NCBI GenBank assembly: GCA_033557465.1
Contig: CM066048.1
Coordinates: 17,584,305 to 17,648,304, forward strand
Source of the DNA: Ichthyophis bannanicus
Taxonomy: Eukaryota; Chordata; Amphibia; Gymnophiona; Ichthyophiidae
Direction: 5' to 3'
Length of the DNA: 64,000 nucleotides
Shown: positions 33,219-44,794 of the stretch, piece by piece
How the letters are laid out: each line of letters opens with the position of its first letter
How positions within the stretch are numbered: position 1 is the stretch's first letter
The notes under the pieces: generated by a model
The model's input: only the letters and a program-made list of their open reading frames with translations
Told to the model about the DNA's origin: nothing
The model's database searches: none
Translations under genes and position numbers: made by a program

Positions 33219-33786
33219 CTCAGAGGAAGGTGACCAAAATGATTTGGAGCCTGCATAAGAAACTCTATGAGAAGAGACTTGAAGACCTAAATATGTACAC
33301 TTTGGAGGAGAGGAGGGATAGGGGAGATATGATTCAGACCTTTAAATACTTAAAGAGGAACAATGAACAAACAAACCTCTTCCAAAGACGGGGAAGCTGC
33401 AAAACTAGAGGGCATAACATGAAGCTGCAAGGTGGAAAATTGAAAGGCAATGTCAGGAAATATTTTTTCACTGAAAGGGTGTTGGATGCTTGGAATGCTC
33501 TCCCGATGGAAGTGGTGGGGGCAAACATGGTGACGGAATTCAAAACAGCATGGGACAAGCACTGCGGATCCCTTTTATAGCAACAGGATAAAAACAAAAT
33601 AAACTGAACCATCTAACTTCTCAACAAATAGGGGTGTCCTACATGGAGTGGTGGGTCCACCCCTAAACAAAGACATGGGGAGGGGTGGCCTGCATGGAGC
33701 GACGGGTGCACCTACTCTTGCCGTAGATTTGCTGGACAGACTGGATAGACCATGCTAGTCTTTATCTGCCGTCATTTACTATGTTA
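33219..33786 (+). mobile_element. CR1-B 3' fragment nested in CR1-C
   Basis: It starts AGAGGAAGGTGACCAAAATG, encodes LNMYTLEERRDRGDMIQTFK and KYFFTERVLDAWNALPMEVV (33230-33580) and ends in the CR1-B tail. ATCTC is found on both sides (about 33214 and 33787), consistent with a short target duplication. The CR1-C codons for PVEVVE/MRTVSDF join when it is removed. Confidence 0.8.
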
Positions 33787-34002
33787 CTATATCTCTACCA
33801 CCTCCACTGGGAGACTATTCCACGGATCCACCACTCTTTCCGTAAAGAAATATTTCCGCATATTACTCCTGAATCTATTCCCCTTCACCCTCATCCCATG
33901 TCCCCTCATAGCAGAACTTGCTTTCAATTGAAAGAGGCTGTCCCCCTGTACATTTATGCCATGGAGGTATTTAAACATCTCAATCATATCACCTCTATTT
34001 TA

Positions 34003-34297
34003 TTTTATTTATTTATTTACATTCTCTTATATACCGCGCTATTCTGCATCAGTGCGGTTTACATTGAACAAACTGAAATTACATTGAACAGGGCATTATA
34101 ACTTGGAGATAACTATTTTACAGGGAACATGGGCTATGGAGGGTTAAGTGGCTTGCCCAAGACCACAAGGAGCACCTGTGGGACTAGAAACCCCAGTCCT
34201 TCCGGCCCAAGGTTGCTGTCCTCTAGTGGGATTTGAACCCCCGACCTTCCGGCCTGAAGTACCTTGCCCCAACCACTAGGCCACTCCTCCACTCCTA
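34003..34297 (-). mobile_element. tRNA-derived SINE with LINE tail (copy 2), nested in CR1-C
   Basis: This is a nearly full inverted match to 2046-2341: on the minus strand GGCCTAGTGGTTGGGGCAAG, the B box GGTTCAAATCCCACTAGAGG, CTTGGGCAAGCCACTTAACC, then the CCGC...GCGG hairpin and AAAT tail. The CR1-C frame resumes on both sides. Confidence 0.85.
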
Positions 34298-35639
34298 TCC
34301 CGCCTTTCCTCTAAGGTGTACATATTAAGATCCTTAAGTCTGTCCTCATATGCTTTATAATGAAGACCACTAACCATTTTAGTAGCCACCCTCTGTACTG
34401 ACTCCATCCTTAGCAGTGTGCCCCAGAGTTCGGTCCTGGGACCGGTATTGTTCAATATATTTGTGAGTGATATTGCCGAAAGGCTGATTGGAAAAGTCTG
34501 TCTTTTTGCAGATGACACCAAAATTTGCAGCAGAGTGGACTCCTCTGAGGGAGCGGAGAACATGAGGAAAGGTCTACAAAAGCTGGAAGAATGGTCTAAT
34601 GCTTGGCAGTTAAGATTTAATGGGAAGAAGTGCAGTGTCATGCACTTGGGAAGCAGAAATCCAAGGGAACTGTATGCGATAGAGGGCAAGAGATTGGTGT
34701 GCATGGACCAGGAGAAGCACCTCGGAGTGATTGTTTCTGACGATCTCAAGGTGGCAAAAGCCAGAAGGATGCTGGGTTGCATACAGAGAGGAATTACCAG
34801 CAGAAAGAAGAGATACTAATGCTACTGTGCAAGTCGCTGGTGAGGCCTCACTTGGAATATTGTGTTCAGTTTTGGAGACCATATCTCACAAAGGATATAA
34901 AAAGGCTGGAAGCGGTTCAGAGGAAAGTGATCAAAATGATTTGGAGCCTGTGTCAGAAGACTTATGAGAAGAGACTTAAAGACCTAAATATGTATACGCT
35001 AGAGGAAAGGAGGGACAGGGGAGATATGATTCAGACCTTTAAATACTTAGAGTACTAATGGACAAATAAACGTCTTCCAAAGACAGGGAAGTTGTAAAGC
35101 TAGAGGGCATAACATGAAGCAGCTGCAAGGGAGTAAAATGAAAGGCAATGTCAAAAAATACTTTCACTGACAGGGTGGTGGATGCTTGGAATGCCCTCCC
35201 GATGGAAGTGGTGGGGGCAAGCACAGTGGCAGAATTCAAAATAGCATGGGACAGACACAGTGAATCCCTTTATAGCAACAGGATAAAACCAAAATAAGCA
35301 TAACTATCTCTTATATCTGAACAAATAGGGGTGACCTACACGGAGCGGTGGGTACACCCCTTAACAAAGGCATGGGGAGAGGTGACCTGCACGGAGCAGC
35401 AAGTGTACCTACTCTTGCTACCTTGCTGGCCAGACTAGATGGATCATACAGGTTTGTATCTGCCGTCATATACTATGTTACTATGTAAGAGGAGGATGGG
35501 GGAGATTGTATGGCAGGGGATGGGAGTGCTAGAGGGGTTGGTGAAGGGGGGAGAGTCTGGACGGTAACAGAGGAGAGGAGCCAGCAGGAGAGGAAGGGAA
35601 CAGTGCAAGATGTTGCCAAAAGGTGCATTCCCCTTCTCT

Positions 35640-35835
35640 TAGAAGACACACCCAAGCACCCCACCCCCATATCACACACTCGGGCACCCTACCTCCACAC
35701 GACCAACAGACAGACACACACATAGATACCTTACCTCCGCACTACACATATGCACATACAGGCACCTTACCTCCGAACCATACACATGCACATAGCCAGC
35801 TCTGCAGCACACACACACATGCATGCACCACAGCC
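35640..35835. repeat. CA-rich minisatellite
   Basis: Units of roughly 38-46 bp repeat with variants of ACCTTACCTCCG and CACACAT...CACATA. About four imperfect copies are visible. Confidence 0.55.
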
Positions 35836-35944
35836 CCACTGCTCATGCAGAAACAGGCTCACCACTGTTGCACCTCACTCACGTACAGACACTTAATACC
35901 TCAGGGTATAACTGTTGTTATCTGTGTTGTGGGTTTTTTTTTTT

Positions 35945-36130
35945 TTTTTTTTAGTGCTTTCAAGTCAATGCTGACTCCTAGTGATCCAGCTGCCTCTGGG
36001 TTTTCTTGGCAATATATCACCTGAAGTAGATTGCCAGGCCTTTTCTTCAGAGGCAATGGAGGGTAAAATGATTTGCCCAAGGTCAAAAGGAGTGCCAGTG
36101 GGAATCAAATCCTTGATCTTCTGGGTACTA
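35945..36130 (-). mobile_element. tRNA-derived SINE, second family (copy 2, truncated)
   Basis: On the minus strand this carries AAGGATTTGATTCCCACTGG, TGACCTTGGGCAAATCATTT, the GGTGATATATTGCCAAGAAA part and GGAGTCAGCATTGACTTGAA, ending in an A run (T run at 35934-35953). The tRNA-like A box is lost. Confidence 0.75.
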
Positions 36131-36249
36131 GCAGGGATGGCTCTATAATGAGGGCTAAGTGAGGCGGTAACTTTTCGGGGGTGGCGAAAATTGCCCCCAA
36201 AAAGACTGCCTCACTCGGCCTTCAAAATAAAATAAAAAAATTTAAATTA

Positions 36250-36675
36250 AATTTTAAAAAACCCTGGCTGCAGAAGCTGCTGCTGCTGCTGTAACGGCGG
36301 CAGCGGCAGAATGAAGTGCCCCGCGGCCGCAGCCCCCCGCCACAGCCCTGACTGCATTTCCCCTCTGCACCAGCTCAGCTTTGCAGAGCCGCATGAAGGG
36401 AGAGTGTTTCCCTTTCCCTCAGCTCTGTTAAAGCTAAGCCCTCCAGTGCTGATGGGAAACGGGCATTTCCTGTTTCCCTTTCCCTTGGCTCTGTTAAAGC
36501 TGAGCCCGTCAGCGCTGATGGGAAACACTCTCCTTTCGCATGGCTCTGCAAAGCTGAGCCAGTGTGGCGGGAAACTCTGTCAGGGCTCTTCCGGAGAGGC
36601 AGGGGGCCGCGGCTGCGGGGCACTTCATTGTGCTGCAACAGCAGCGGCAGCAGCTTCTGCAGCTGTTTTTTTTTA
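36250..36675. repeat. GC-rich long inverted repeat (foldback)
   Basis: The left arm (about 36262-36410) includes GCAGAAGCTGCTGCTGCTGC, AATGAAGTGCCCCGCGGCCG, GCTCAGCTTTGCAGAGCC and GGAGAGTGTTTCCC. The reverse complement of the right arm (about 36515-36668) repeats these in the same order with small changes. The centre holds two direct copies of a unit with GCTCTGTTAAAGCT and AGTGCTGATGGGAAAC/AGCGCTGATGGGAAAC. AT-rich DNA lies on both sides. It would fold into a hairpin with ~150-bp arms. Confidence 0.75.
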
Positions 36676-36699
36676 TTAATTTGTTTTTTGTTTTGAATT

Positions 36700-37425
36700 T
36701 CCCTGGGCGGGGGGGGGGGGAGTGTAGCATAGGAAATATTAATGGGGCTGATGGGGGAGGGCTAGGACTGGAAATGGACTTATTGGGGGGTTTAGGACTG
36801 GTAATGGGCAGATGGTGGGGCTAGCACTGGAAATGAGCTAGGACTGGTAATGGGCTGATTGGGCGGCTAGGACTGGAGTGGGCTGATAAGGGGGATAGGA
36901 CTGGAAATGGGCTGGGACTGGAAATGGGCTAATGGGGGAGGGGAGGAGAGTGCTGCTGGCCCTGGAAGAAAACTAGGGGCTAGGGCTACAAATGGGCTGA
37001 TGCCGGGGAGATGGTAGAGTAGGACCGGAAGGGAGTGGATACTGAGAGGGTCTGCAAGGGGAAGGAGGGGCAGGAAGGGAGCTGACATGGGGGAAGGAAG
37101 GGGCTGGAAAGGAGCTGACACCTGGGATGTACTGAAGTTGGACTGGAAGGGAGCTGACATTTGGGGATGGGAGTGGTAGGTGGTTGGGTAATGGGGAGGA
37201 GGCTGGAAGGGAGCTGACATGCGAATGGCACTGGAAGGGGGATGGACAAGAGGGTAAGGTGATTGGAAGGGAGCTGTCGGGGGGGGGGGGCACTGAGTGG
37301 ACGTGAGCTGATATCTGGGATGGTATTTGGACTAGAAGGGGCTGGACAGTGGGGAAGGAGGGGGACTGGAAGGGAATGGACACCAGTGGCAGTCATGGGA
37401 ATGCAAGGCAGTTGACATTTGGAAT
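36700..37425. repeat. G/A-rich minisatellite
   Basis: Imperfect units with CTAGGACTGGAAATGGGCTG and GGAAGGGAGCTGACAT repeat for ~700 bp, with strong purine bias on the plus strand. The minus-strand open frames (up to 136 codons, rich in Pro and Ser) are products of this composition. Confidence 0.7.
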
Positions 37426-38105
37426 TTTGGTGCCAGCTATAGGCTCCACAAATAAATTCCCGTCACTTTGTGTACCTCTTTTCTAGCTGCTGCTTTTCAT
37501 TTGCTGAGCAGTAACGTGAGGCACAGTTCTCTCTGATTCCAAGTGTGGGCACAGCTGCCACTGAGCAAGAGGCACCAAGATCGTTGGAGGGGGAAGAATG
37601 TGGGGAGAGGCTGTGCCGCCTGCATGTGGGATCAGAGAGTCCTGTGTGTCTCATGCTACTGCTCAGCAAAGGTGAGGTAAAGTCTCGCCTGCTTCCTCCA
37701 TTTCTTGTGTGGCACTGCATGCAGAGCCTGGCTTTTTGGGGTTTCAATTTGTTTGTCTACATATTTCTACTTTGAGTTTGTCATCATTTATTCTCTACTT
37801 GGTGAGGGTCTAACTGTGTTTTGCCTGTGTGACTGACACCCAGTGTTCTGTTAGCATGGCGTTTCGGGGCAGTTTGTCCGAAGGGTTAGTTTTGCACATA
37901 CTGTGACAGTCATGAAGGCCAGTGTGCAACCTAAACTATTCTGTTGGAGCCAAAGAGAACTGAATGTGGCTAAGAATAGCAGACAGGCCTGATGGCTGCA
38001 ACAATAAATAGTCCAAATGAGTTCTGGATCTCCTTTGGAATTATCTGTTATTAAGGCAGCATAAAAGTTAGGTTCCATAGGTTGGAGAGGACTGACAGAC
38101 ATAAT
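37426..38105. other. No gene recognised
   Basis: No supported gene. Positions about 37760-37850 resemble about 3540-3640, so part may be a dispersed repeat. Confidence 0.35.
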
Positions 38106-38685
38106 TTGGAGTAGTGATACCCAATTTCTGTCCGAAAAGCTGCCTTAAAAAGATATGTGAGAAGGAGATGAACTGCAAAAGGGGAGAAAACTCTGTATGG
38201 AAACTAGTTACTGGAGTAGGTATTGAAGAAAATCCTATGGCTTAGAGGATAAGCCCTCCAGTTGATTAGTAGTACTCTTAGAGACTGAATGTCTGGGCTA
38301 AGAGGGATAGAAATTAATACAGAGTTGAGAAGACTTACAATTTAGTAAGTCTTTGAAGGGATTAGGGTCCCCTTGCAGTTAAAAGTATGAGATATCCTCA
38401 TACAGGAAACTGACAAGGTGAAAGGTATAGTTCACCCTGTTGTTAGTTGTTAGTTCTCCTTTTGTTTTAAAAGGAGAAACTTGTTATGTCTGGGGTATGA
38501 TAGTCCTTAATAGCTCTTAGCTAGAAGGATAGATTTCTCTTGTAGCAAGAGATTCATGCCCAGAGCCGAGGATTGAGTCAATGTATGACTGATATCTCAG
38601 CATGGATGAGATGAACTTTAGATGCTTCTGTTGAAAAGAAGTAGGTTCAAGTTCTAAACCTCACACATAAAAAGTGAATAAAATA

Positions 38686-39293
38686 TCAGAAACCCTGTGA
38701 TTGCTGGGTTTGCTGAGCCTGTTGAGGTTTTGATTTTCTTAGCCTGGTGTGGTGTTGCCCATCTTTGGAATCATCTGCAGAATGGGTGGAAGATGGATAC
38801 AACTTTTTCCCCTTGGGGGAATAAAGCTTTTTATGAGATTTTTTATTAGCTGGGATAGAGGAAAGTTTGGACAATATTCTGAAAGTATCAGCATCAGTGC
38901 TCAACTGATTAGCTTGAAATAAAGCCTCCTTGTTGAAGAGATTTTCACCAGTACAAGGAGTATTTCCCAGCCTTTCCTGAACCCATCTGTCCAAGTCAGA
39001 AACTTGGAGCCAGGCTATGCATCGTGCTCCTATGGCTATAGCAGAAGTTCTGCTTATAGACTCAAAACAGTCCAGGGAAGCACGATTAAGGAACCTAGAG
39101 GTATTTTGAGCATGATAGACTAATAAAGAATAGTCTGCTCTTTTATGCTCTGGAAGAAAAGGGTTCAAAAACCTTAAGTTCTTTGTGACCTCTTCAAGAG
39201 ATAATCCCATATAGAAAATATATGAGATAATTCTTGCTGAAAGCATGGATGCCTGGAAGCATCGACGTCCAAAGGCATTTAAAGTCCTAGACT
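38686..39293 (-). pseudogene. DIRS-C gag, C-terminal part
   Basis: The 187-codon frame has MLSARIISYIFYMGLSLEEV, FLNRASLDCFESISRTSAIA, GARCIAWLQVSDLDRWVQER and NTPCTGENLFN, matching the helical C-terminal domain of the other DIRS gags. It ends ...QQSQGF then TGA followed by TAT. This stop lacks the TGA-C context of the autonomous copies. The open frame continues upstream to the CR1-A junction at 39293, where RESRTLNAF follows the PPG encoded on the other side of the insertion. Confidence 0.8.
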
Positions 39294-39295
39294 CA

Positions 39296-42200
39296 CGACC
39301 TTATTAGGAGAAAGCCGACAGTCGCCCAAGAGCGGATGGTTCGGAAGAATGTATCCTTGAAGGATACTACCAAAAGCAGAGAGGTTCCACAAAAGAGTAA
39401 AGTAGCCCAAATGCCCTCAAGTAAGGAGCAGACAGAGCTTAAAGATCCCAATTTACCCATGTCTAACAATAGCCAAATTAACATGAATAAAATACATTCT
39501 ATAAAATGCTTGTATGCAAATGCTAGAAGTCTAAAGAATAAGATGGGAGAGTTAGAATATATAGCACTAAATGAAAGGTTAGATATGATTGGAATATCAG
39601 AGACATGGTGGAAGGAGGACAACCAGTGGGACACTGTGATACCTGGGTACAAACTATATTGTAATGATAGAGCTGATCAAATAGGTGGAGGGGGTTGCGC
39701 TCTATGTTAGAGAGGGCATTGACTCAGAAAGGATTAAAGTTTTGCAGGAAACAAAATCTGCTGTAGAATCTATATGGATTGAAATTCCATATAAAAGGGG
39801 GAAGGCGATGGCAGTGGGGGTGTACTATCGAGCAGTGGGGGTGTACTATCGAGCACCTGGCCAGAATGACCAAATGGATGATGAAATGCTCAAAGAAATC
39901 AAGGAAGCTAACAAAAGTTACAGCGCAGTAATAATAATGGGTGATTTCAATTACTCCGGTATTGACTGGGTCAGTGTCACGTCAGGACATGTTAGGGAGA
40001 TAAAGTTCCTAGATGAAATAAATGACTGCTTCTTGGAGCAGCTGGTTCATGAACCGACCAGAAGGGAAGCCATATTAGACCTAGTCCTTAGTGGAACACC
40101 AGATCTAGTGCAAGAGATAAGGCTGTTGGGGCCACTTGGCAATAGTGATCATAGCATGATCGCCTTTGATTTAATTAGTGGAGGAGGGATAGTAAGAAAA
40201 TCCACAGTACTACCTTTTAACTTTCGAAAGGGAGACTATGATAAAATGAGGAAAAAAGTTAAGAAAAAACTAAAGGAGCAGTTTGCAAAGGTTAAAGACG
40301 TACATCAAGCTTGGGTGTTGTTGAAAAATACTATCTTGGAAGCCCAGACCAGCTGTATTCCACGCTTTAAGAAAAGTGGAAGGAAGTCCAAAAAACTGCC
40401 AGCATGGTTTAAAGGTGAGGTCAGAGAGGCTGTTGTTGCCAAAAAAAGCATCTTTCAGGAAATGGAAAAAAGAGCCAAACGACGAAACCTGGAAACAGCA
40501 CAAGCACTGGCAAGTCAAATGCAAGGCATTGATAAGGCAGGCAAAGAGAGAATTTGAGAAGAAGCTTGCTGCGGAAGCAAAAACGCGAAATAAAGACCTT
40601 TTCAAGTACATTCGTAGCAAAAAACCTGTGAGAGAGTCAGTTGGTCCATTAGATGATAAAAGGGTTAAAGGAGCACTAAGAGGCAACAAGGCGATAGCGG
40701 AGAGACTGAATGAATTCTTTGCTTCAGTCTTTACTGAGGAAGATGTAGGGATGTTACCCATGACTGAAGTGGTATTTAAAGGTGCGGAAGAATTGAAGGA
40801 AATATCGATACATTGGGAAGACGTCTTACAACTATTAGATAAACTGAAGAGTAGCAAATCACCTGGGCCGGATGGTATACATCCAAGGGTGTTGAAAGAA
40901 CTGAAATATGAGATTGCAGAACTGCTAACAGTAATCTGTGAACTATCATTAAAATCATCTCTAATACCTGAAGATTGGAGGATCGCCAATGTAACACCAA
41001 TTTTTAAAAAGGGTTCCAGGGGTGATCCGGGAAACTACAGACCGGTGAGCCTAACATCAGTACCGGGAAAAATGGTAAAAACCATCATAAAGAATAAAAT
41101 TACTCAGCATGTAGATAGTCACAACCTAATGGGAGACAGCCAACATGGCTTTAGACAAGGAAGATCTTGTCATACTAATCTGTTATGTTTTTTTGAAGGA
41201 GTGAATAAACAGGTGGACAAAGGTGAGTCAGTTGATATTGTGTATCTGGACTTTCAGAAAGCCTATGACAAGGTCCCTCATCAGAGACTTTTGGCAAAAC
41301 TAAAGAGTCATGGGATAGGAGGCAGTGTACTATTGTGGATCAGGAACTGGTTAAAAGATAGAAAGCAGAGGGTAGGGCTAAATGGCCAATTTTCCCAATG
41401 GAGAAAGGTGAATAGTGGTGTACCCCAGGGATCTGTGCTGGGTCCGCTGCTTTTTTGACATATTCATAAATGACCTGGAAAGTGGAATAACGAGTGAGGT
41501 TATCAAATTTGCAGATGACACAAAACTATTTAAAGTTGTTAAAACCCAAGAGGATTGTGGAAAATTGCAAGAGGATCTTGATAAATTGGAAGACTGGGCA
41601 TCAAAATGGCAGATGAAATTTAATGTGGACAAGTGCAAGGTTATGCACCTAGGGAAGAACAACCCAAACTATTGTTGCACAATCCAAGGTTCCACATTAG
41701 GAACCACCACCCAGGAAAAAGATTTAGGCGTCATTGTGGATACCATGTTAAAACCCTCGGCCCAGTGTGCAGCGGCGGCCAAGAGAGCAAATAGAATGCT
41801 AGGTATGATAAGGAAAGGAATGGAAAATAAAACAAAAGATATTATAAATGCCTCTATATCGTTCCATGGTGAGACCGCACCTTGAATATTGTGTGCAATT
41901 CTGGTCCCCGTATCTTAAAAAGGATATAGCGATTTTAGAAAAGGTACAGAGAAGAGCCACCAAAATGGTAAAGGGGATGGAAGGATACTCCTATGAAGAA
42001 AGGCTAAAAAGGTTAGGGCTCTTTAACCTTGAAAAGAGACGGCTGAGGTGAGATATGATATAAGTCTATAAATTAATGAACGGAGTGGAACGGGTAAACG
42101 TAGATCGATTGTTTACCTTATCAGAATATAGAAAGACTAGGGGACATGCAATGAAGCTACAGGGTAAACTATTTAAGACTAATAAAAGAAAATATTTTTT

Positions 42201-42494
42201 TTTCACTCAACGTGTAATCAAACTCTGGAATTTGTTACTGGAGGATGTAGTAAAGGCTGTTAGTGTAGCTGGGTTTAAAAAAGGTTTGGACAAGTTCCTG
42301 GAGGAAAGGTCCATAAACCATTATTAAGAAGTGACCGAAGATATCAATGCTTGACCCAGTACAAGCATTGTGGAACTTGTGTCTCTTGGGGAAACTGCTG
42401 GTACATATGACCTAGATTGGCCACTGTTGGAAACAGAATATTGGGCTTGATGGACCTTGGTCTGACCCAGTATGGCAAATCTTATGTTCTTATG
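39296..42494 (+). mobile_element. CR1-A LINE, nearly complete ORF2, nested in DIRS-C
   Basis: The copy starts just before ORF2 and ends with the CR1-A tail at 42494. GACC borders both ends (about 39290 and 42497), and removing the element joins the DIRS-C gag codons for PPG and RESRTLNAF. It is the most complete ORF2 of the family here and serves as the reference for the other copies. Confidence 0.9.
39336..42327 (+). pseudogene. CR1-A ORF2 (endonuclease and reverse transcriptase), several frameshifts
   Basis: The protein would have an N-terminal APE-like endonuclease: CLYANARSLKNKM, GISETWWKEDNQW, MGDFNYSGIDW and GNSDHSMIAFDL, all key blocks present. The reverse transcriptase follows: KSSKSPGPDGIHPRVL, FKKGSRGDPGNYRPVS, QHGFRQGRSCHTNLL, VYLDFQKAYDKVPHQRL, NSGVPQGSVLGPLLF and FADDTKLF, the intact active site at about 41512. 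The C-terminal [10 protein letters not shown] block follows at about 42220. Frameshifts occur at about 39690, 40440, 41455, 41850 and 42050. A 21-base tandem duplication at about 39815-39855 repeats VGVYYRA. Key catalytic motifs are kept, so decay is recent compared with the other CR1-A copies. Confidence 0.9.
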
Positions 42495-43640
42495 ACCTGG
42501 CGGATAAGAAGAGTGCTTTTTTGCACTCTTAATACGCCTCATTGCTGATTCTACAACAATAGAATGATGAGGAAGTTGAGTCTTTTGAAAACCTGGAGAA
42601 GGAGGCACCTTGTACATAGTGTCAAGTGTCTTGGAATGTGGGGATACCGTTATAGGAGTTTCCCACATTCTTAACAGTAGATCTTGTAAGATCTGATGCA
42701 AAGGAAGCATGATGACCTCCTTTGGGATCCAGGGGAATTGCAGTGTCTCTGAATTCCCCGGTAGGGATTCTTTAGCAGGTATAGAATTGGCAAGTAACTT
42801 TGCCATATCAAGCAGAAAAGCTTGAAAATAAATTTCCCCCGAGGAGGACTCTCTAAAATGAGGGGTAAAGGCTAGATTTGTGGAAAGATCAGCCGTGGTA
42901 CCGATGGATTCATCCCAGTCATCGGGATTGGAAAACTGAAAAGGATGAAGCATCGGATTTTCTTTAAAGCGATGTCTTGGGTACCGCCCGATGTCGGTAC
43001 CGAGACGAGTCGGTACCGAATCCTCCATGCTAGAGATCGATTCCAGGCTCGGCATCGAGGGAGGCGATTCTGTCGAAGCAAGCATGGACGGTACCGACAC
43101 CGATGTCGATACCGGTACCGGAGTCGATACTGATACTCGAGGAATGGTCTGCAGCAACTCTAGCGGTACCGAAGTAGCCGAGAGTGCTAGACTACGTTCA
43201 TCGGTGAGGAGTGTTTCGTCCATCACCATAGCCGATGCCGGGGTGTCGGTACCGCTCGAAGCAGTCACAACCACCGAGCATGGCCCAGGTATGTTCATCG
43301 AGGTAAAAACCCGGGGAACAGCCCGGAGCCCCGTTAATGCTTTGGAGCCTGAAGACTCCCGCTAGGGCTTTATTGCCAAGATGTCCTCGAGGGCAAGGCC
43401 AAAGCCATCTCGATGCTGAGAAGGAGATCTACCACTCGAGGACTGGCTAGTCTTTACAGACTTTTGTTTGGTTACCTGATCCTGTGAAGAAGAAGATATT
43501 CTAGCTGGTAACATTGAGAGCGATGTGGATCGGGTATCGAGTTGTGCTCGATTCTGAAGACTTCTGTTTGAGCTCCAGCAGGAGAGACACTCCAGAGGGC
43601 AATGGTCAGGACCCTTAACATTTTAGATACCAAGTATGAG
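42495..43640 (-). pseudogene. DIRS-C gag, N-terminal and central part
   Basis: Read on the minus strand, positions near 43690-43625 give CSKCGGTDIFSDTHTW, the zinc-binding start. The main frame (43298 downwards) covers a region dense in GGTACC-type palindromes, then PSMPSLESISSMEDS, YFQAFLLDMAKLLANSIP, LDTMYKVPPSPGFQKTQLPH and HSIVVESAMRRIKSAKKHSS, ending at PPG where CR1-A entered. Stops and shifts between 43300 and 43620 separate the two parts. Confidence 0.75.
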
Positions 43641-43864
43641 TGTCAGAAAAAATATCTGTACCGCCACACTTTGAGCATTTCTTAAGGATAGTGGCTGGCT
43701 TTTCCATAATGGAAAAAAGAAATTCTTCAGGAAAAAGAAAGAAAAGTACCGGCAGTACCGGTAGTGTTGGGGAAAGGCAGACGCGACCACAAAAAAGTAA
43801 AAATAAAAAGAAGAATTTTCTGCGGTGACAGGAGAACGTCCTGCCGGCTCCGCAGAAAATGGAA

Positions 43865-44027
43865 AACTGGAGAGAGGCAGTTGGGAAAGGCGGGAAGGCA
43901 GCACGCAGGCGCTGTGGGATGCTCCCAAAAGCGTTCTGATTGGACACTGGGGAGCGTTCCCGTGCAGGCTCCGTCGGTACCGACGATACCCATATGTGAA
44001 GACTCATTCCTCCTTGTTCCTGGAGAT
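43865..44027 (-). repeat. DIRS-C inverted terminal repeat
   Basis: Its sequence matches the ends of DIRS-B and D, including GTCGGTACCGAC at 43973-43984. No inverted partner is found within the window. Confidence 0.8.
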
Positions 44028-44030
44028 AAT

Positions 44031-44790
44031 TAATTATCATTTATTTTGGTGTTAGAAACTGCACTGTGGTTCTCATTTTTTTTCTTGTTGTCCCTTGGCT
44101 TGTGAGCACCTTCCATCTCCATTGTATTTTGCCGAGTATTTATTTACAGGTGTCGAGTATGTTTTTAATCTTAAAATGCCAAGCTAAATAACTTAAACGG
44201 CTACCATTGTTGCTGCATTTTAATTATATAGCCTGGGAATATGTTGCTTTTCTTTTTTTTTGGCAAAGCTACTGAATGAGAACCTCTGCTCCCTCTTTTG
44301 AGTATCTTGGGGCACCAGCTCATCCCTCGCCTGTTTGATATACTGGCTTCCTATACATCTAGTGTTTTTCTTAAGATAACTATAATGGATATGCAAATTG
44401 ATATGCAAATACAGCACCCACATCCCACCCTTTGCCCCTCCAAAGAAGCAGTCAAACTCTGCCCATGCTCTCAGTCTGTGTAAGCTTGGTCAAGGAACTT
44501 TGAGTTGAGTTTGCAAAGGGTTTAGGCACCAAACTGCTAGAGTGAGGCACCTGAATTTGTCCCTTTGAAAACTTACGAGGACCAAATTCCTCGATCTAGT
44601 AGTTGAAAAAGTGAGAAACCAGTGGCGGAGTTAAGGCAGGGAAACAAAATTGGGTGCTTAGCACTGATTGATCACGAGGCACCTAACTTACAAACTTAAA
44701 TCTAGGAAAATGAAATACAGGCCTACATTAGGTGAATTTTCAGCCAAAAATAGAAGCTCCCAAATTCATCTGAAAATCTAACATCTGTAA
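44031..44790. other. No gene recognised
   Basis: AT-rich sequence without a recognisable repeat or gene. Confidence 0.4.
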
Positions 44791-44794
44791 CCTA

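Larger units (their letters stand above)
33071..34414 (-). mobile_element. CR1-C LINE fragment nested in CR1-B
   Basis: Read on the minus strand, this third CR1 family starts with VQRVATKMVSGLHYKAYEDR (34390-34310), continues with MIEMFKYLHGINVQGDSL and KYFFTERVVDPWNSLPVEVV (33987-33790), and ends in a 3' UTR and tail (33218-33071) with GGTCTTTTTCTGTCGTCATA. Two later insertions split it: a SINE and a CR1-B 3' fragment. Only the ORF2 C-terminus is present. Confidence 0.8.
32385..35490 (+). mobile_element. CR1-B LINE split by a nested CR1-C block
   Basis: The first half (32385-33070) encodes the start of the reverse transcriptase: FTEDDMLEQLAKLKVDKSMG, GPDGIHPMILKELREV and MDVIYLDFSKVFDTVSHRRL. 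It stops inside the codons for SDERKVI. The second half (34414-35490) resumes with VPQSSVLGPVLFNIFVSDIA, LFADDTKIC with an intact FADD, and the C-terminal region, ending in the CR1-B tail GACTAGATGGATCATAC...TATGTTACTATG. The sequence TTAG borders the insert on both sides. Removing 33071-34414 joins the halves at exactly the place expected from the copy at 19080-19095. Stops at about 32690, 34815 and 35055 show that it is dead. Confidence 0.85.
38110..44027 (-). mobile_element. DIRS-C: partial DIRS element with gag, split by CR1-A
   Basis: Read on the minus strand, it starts at 44027 with TATCTCCAGGAACAAG...-type sequence and the left inverted repeat (44027-43865, with GTCGGTACCGAC at 43973-43984). 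Gag follows (about 43640-42495 and 39293-38686), broken by the CR1-A insertion. After the gag stop at 38686 there are ~570 bases (to about 38110) without reverse-transcriptase motifs, so this looks like a pol-less type similar in plan to DIRS-A. No ICR or second end is seen; the far side is lost or not recognisable. Confidence 0.75.

Noticed and set aside
32385..33780. Reading 32,385-33,780 as one CR1-B element with an internal deletion
   Set aside because: The second half of CR1-B at 34,414 joins 33,070 exactly, while 33,219-33,786 is flanked by CR1-C sequence on both sides, so it is a separate nested fragment.
36973..37396. Two 136-codon Pro/Ser-rich minus-strand frames
   Set aside because: Both lie in the G/A-rich minisatellite and are produced by its low-complexity sequence in two frames at once.
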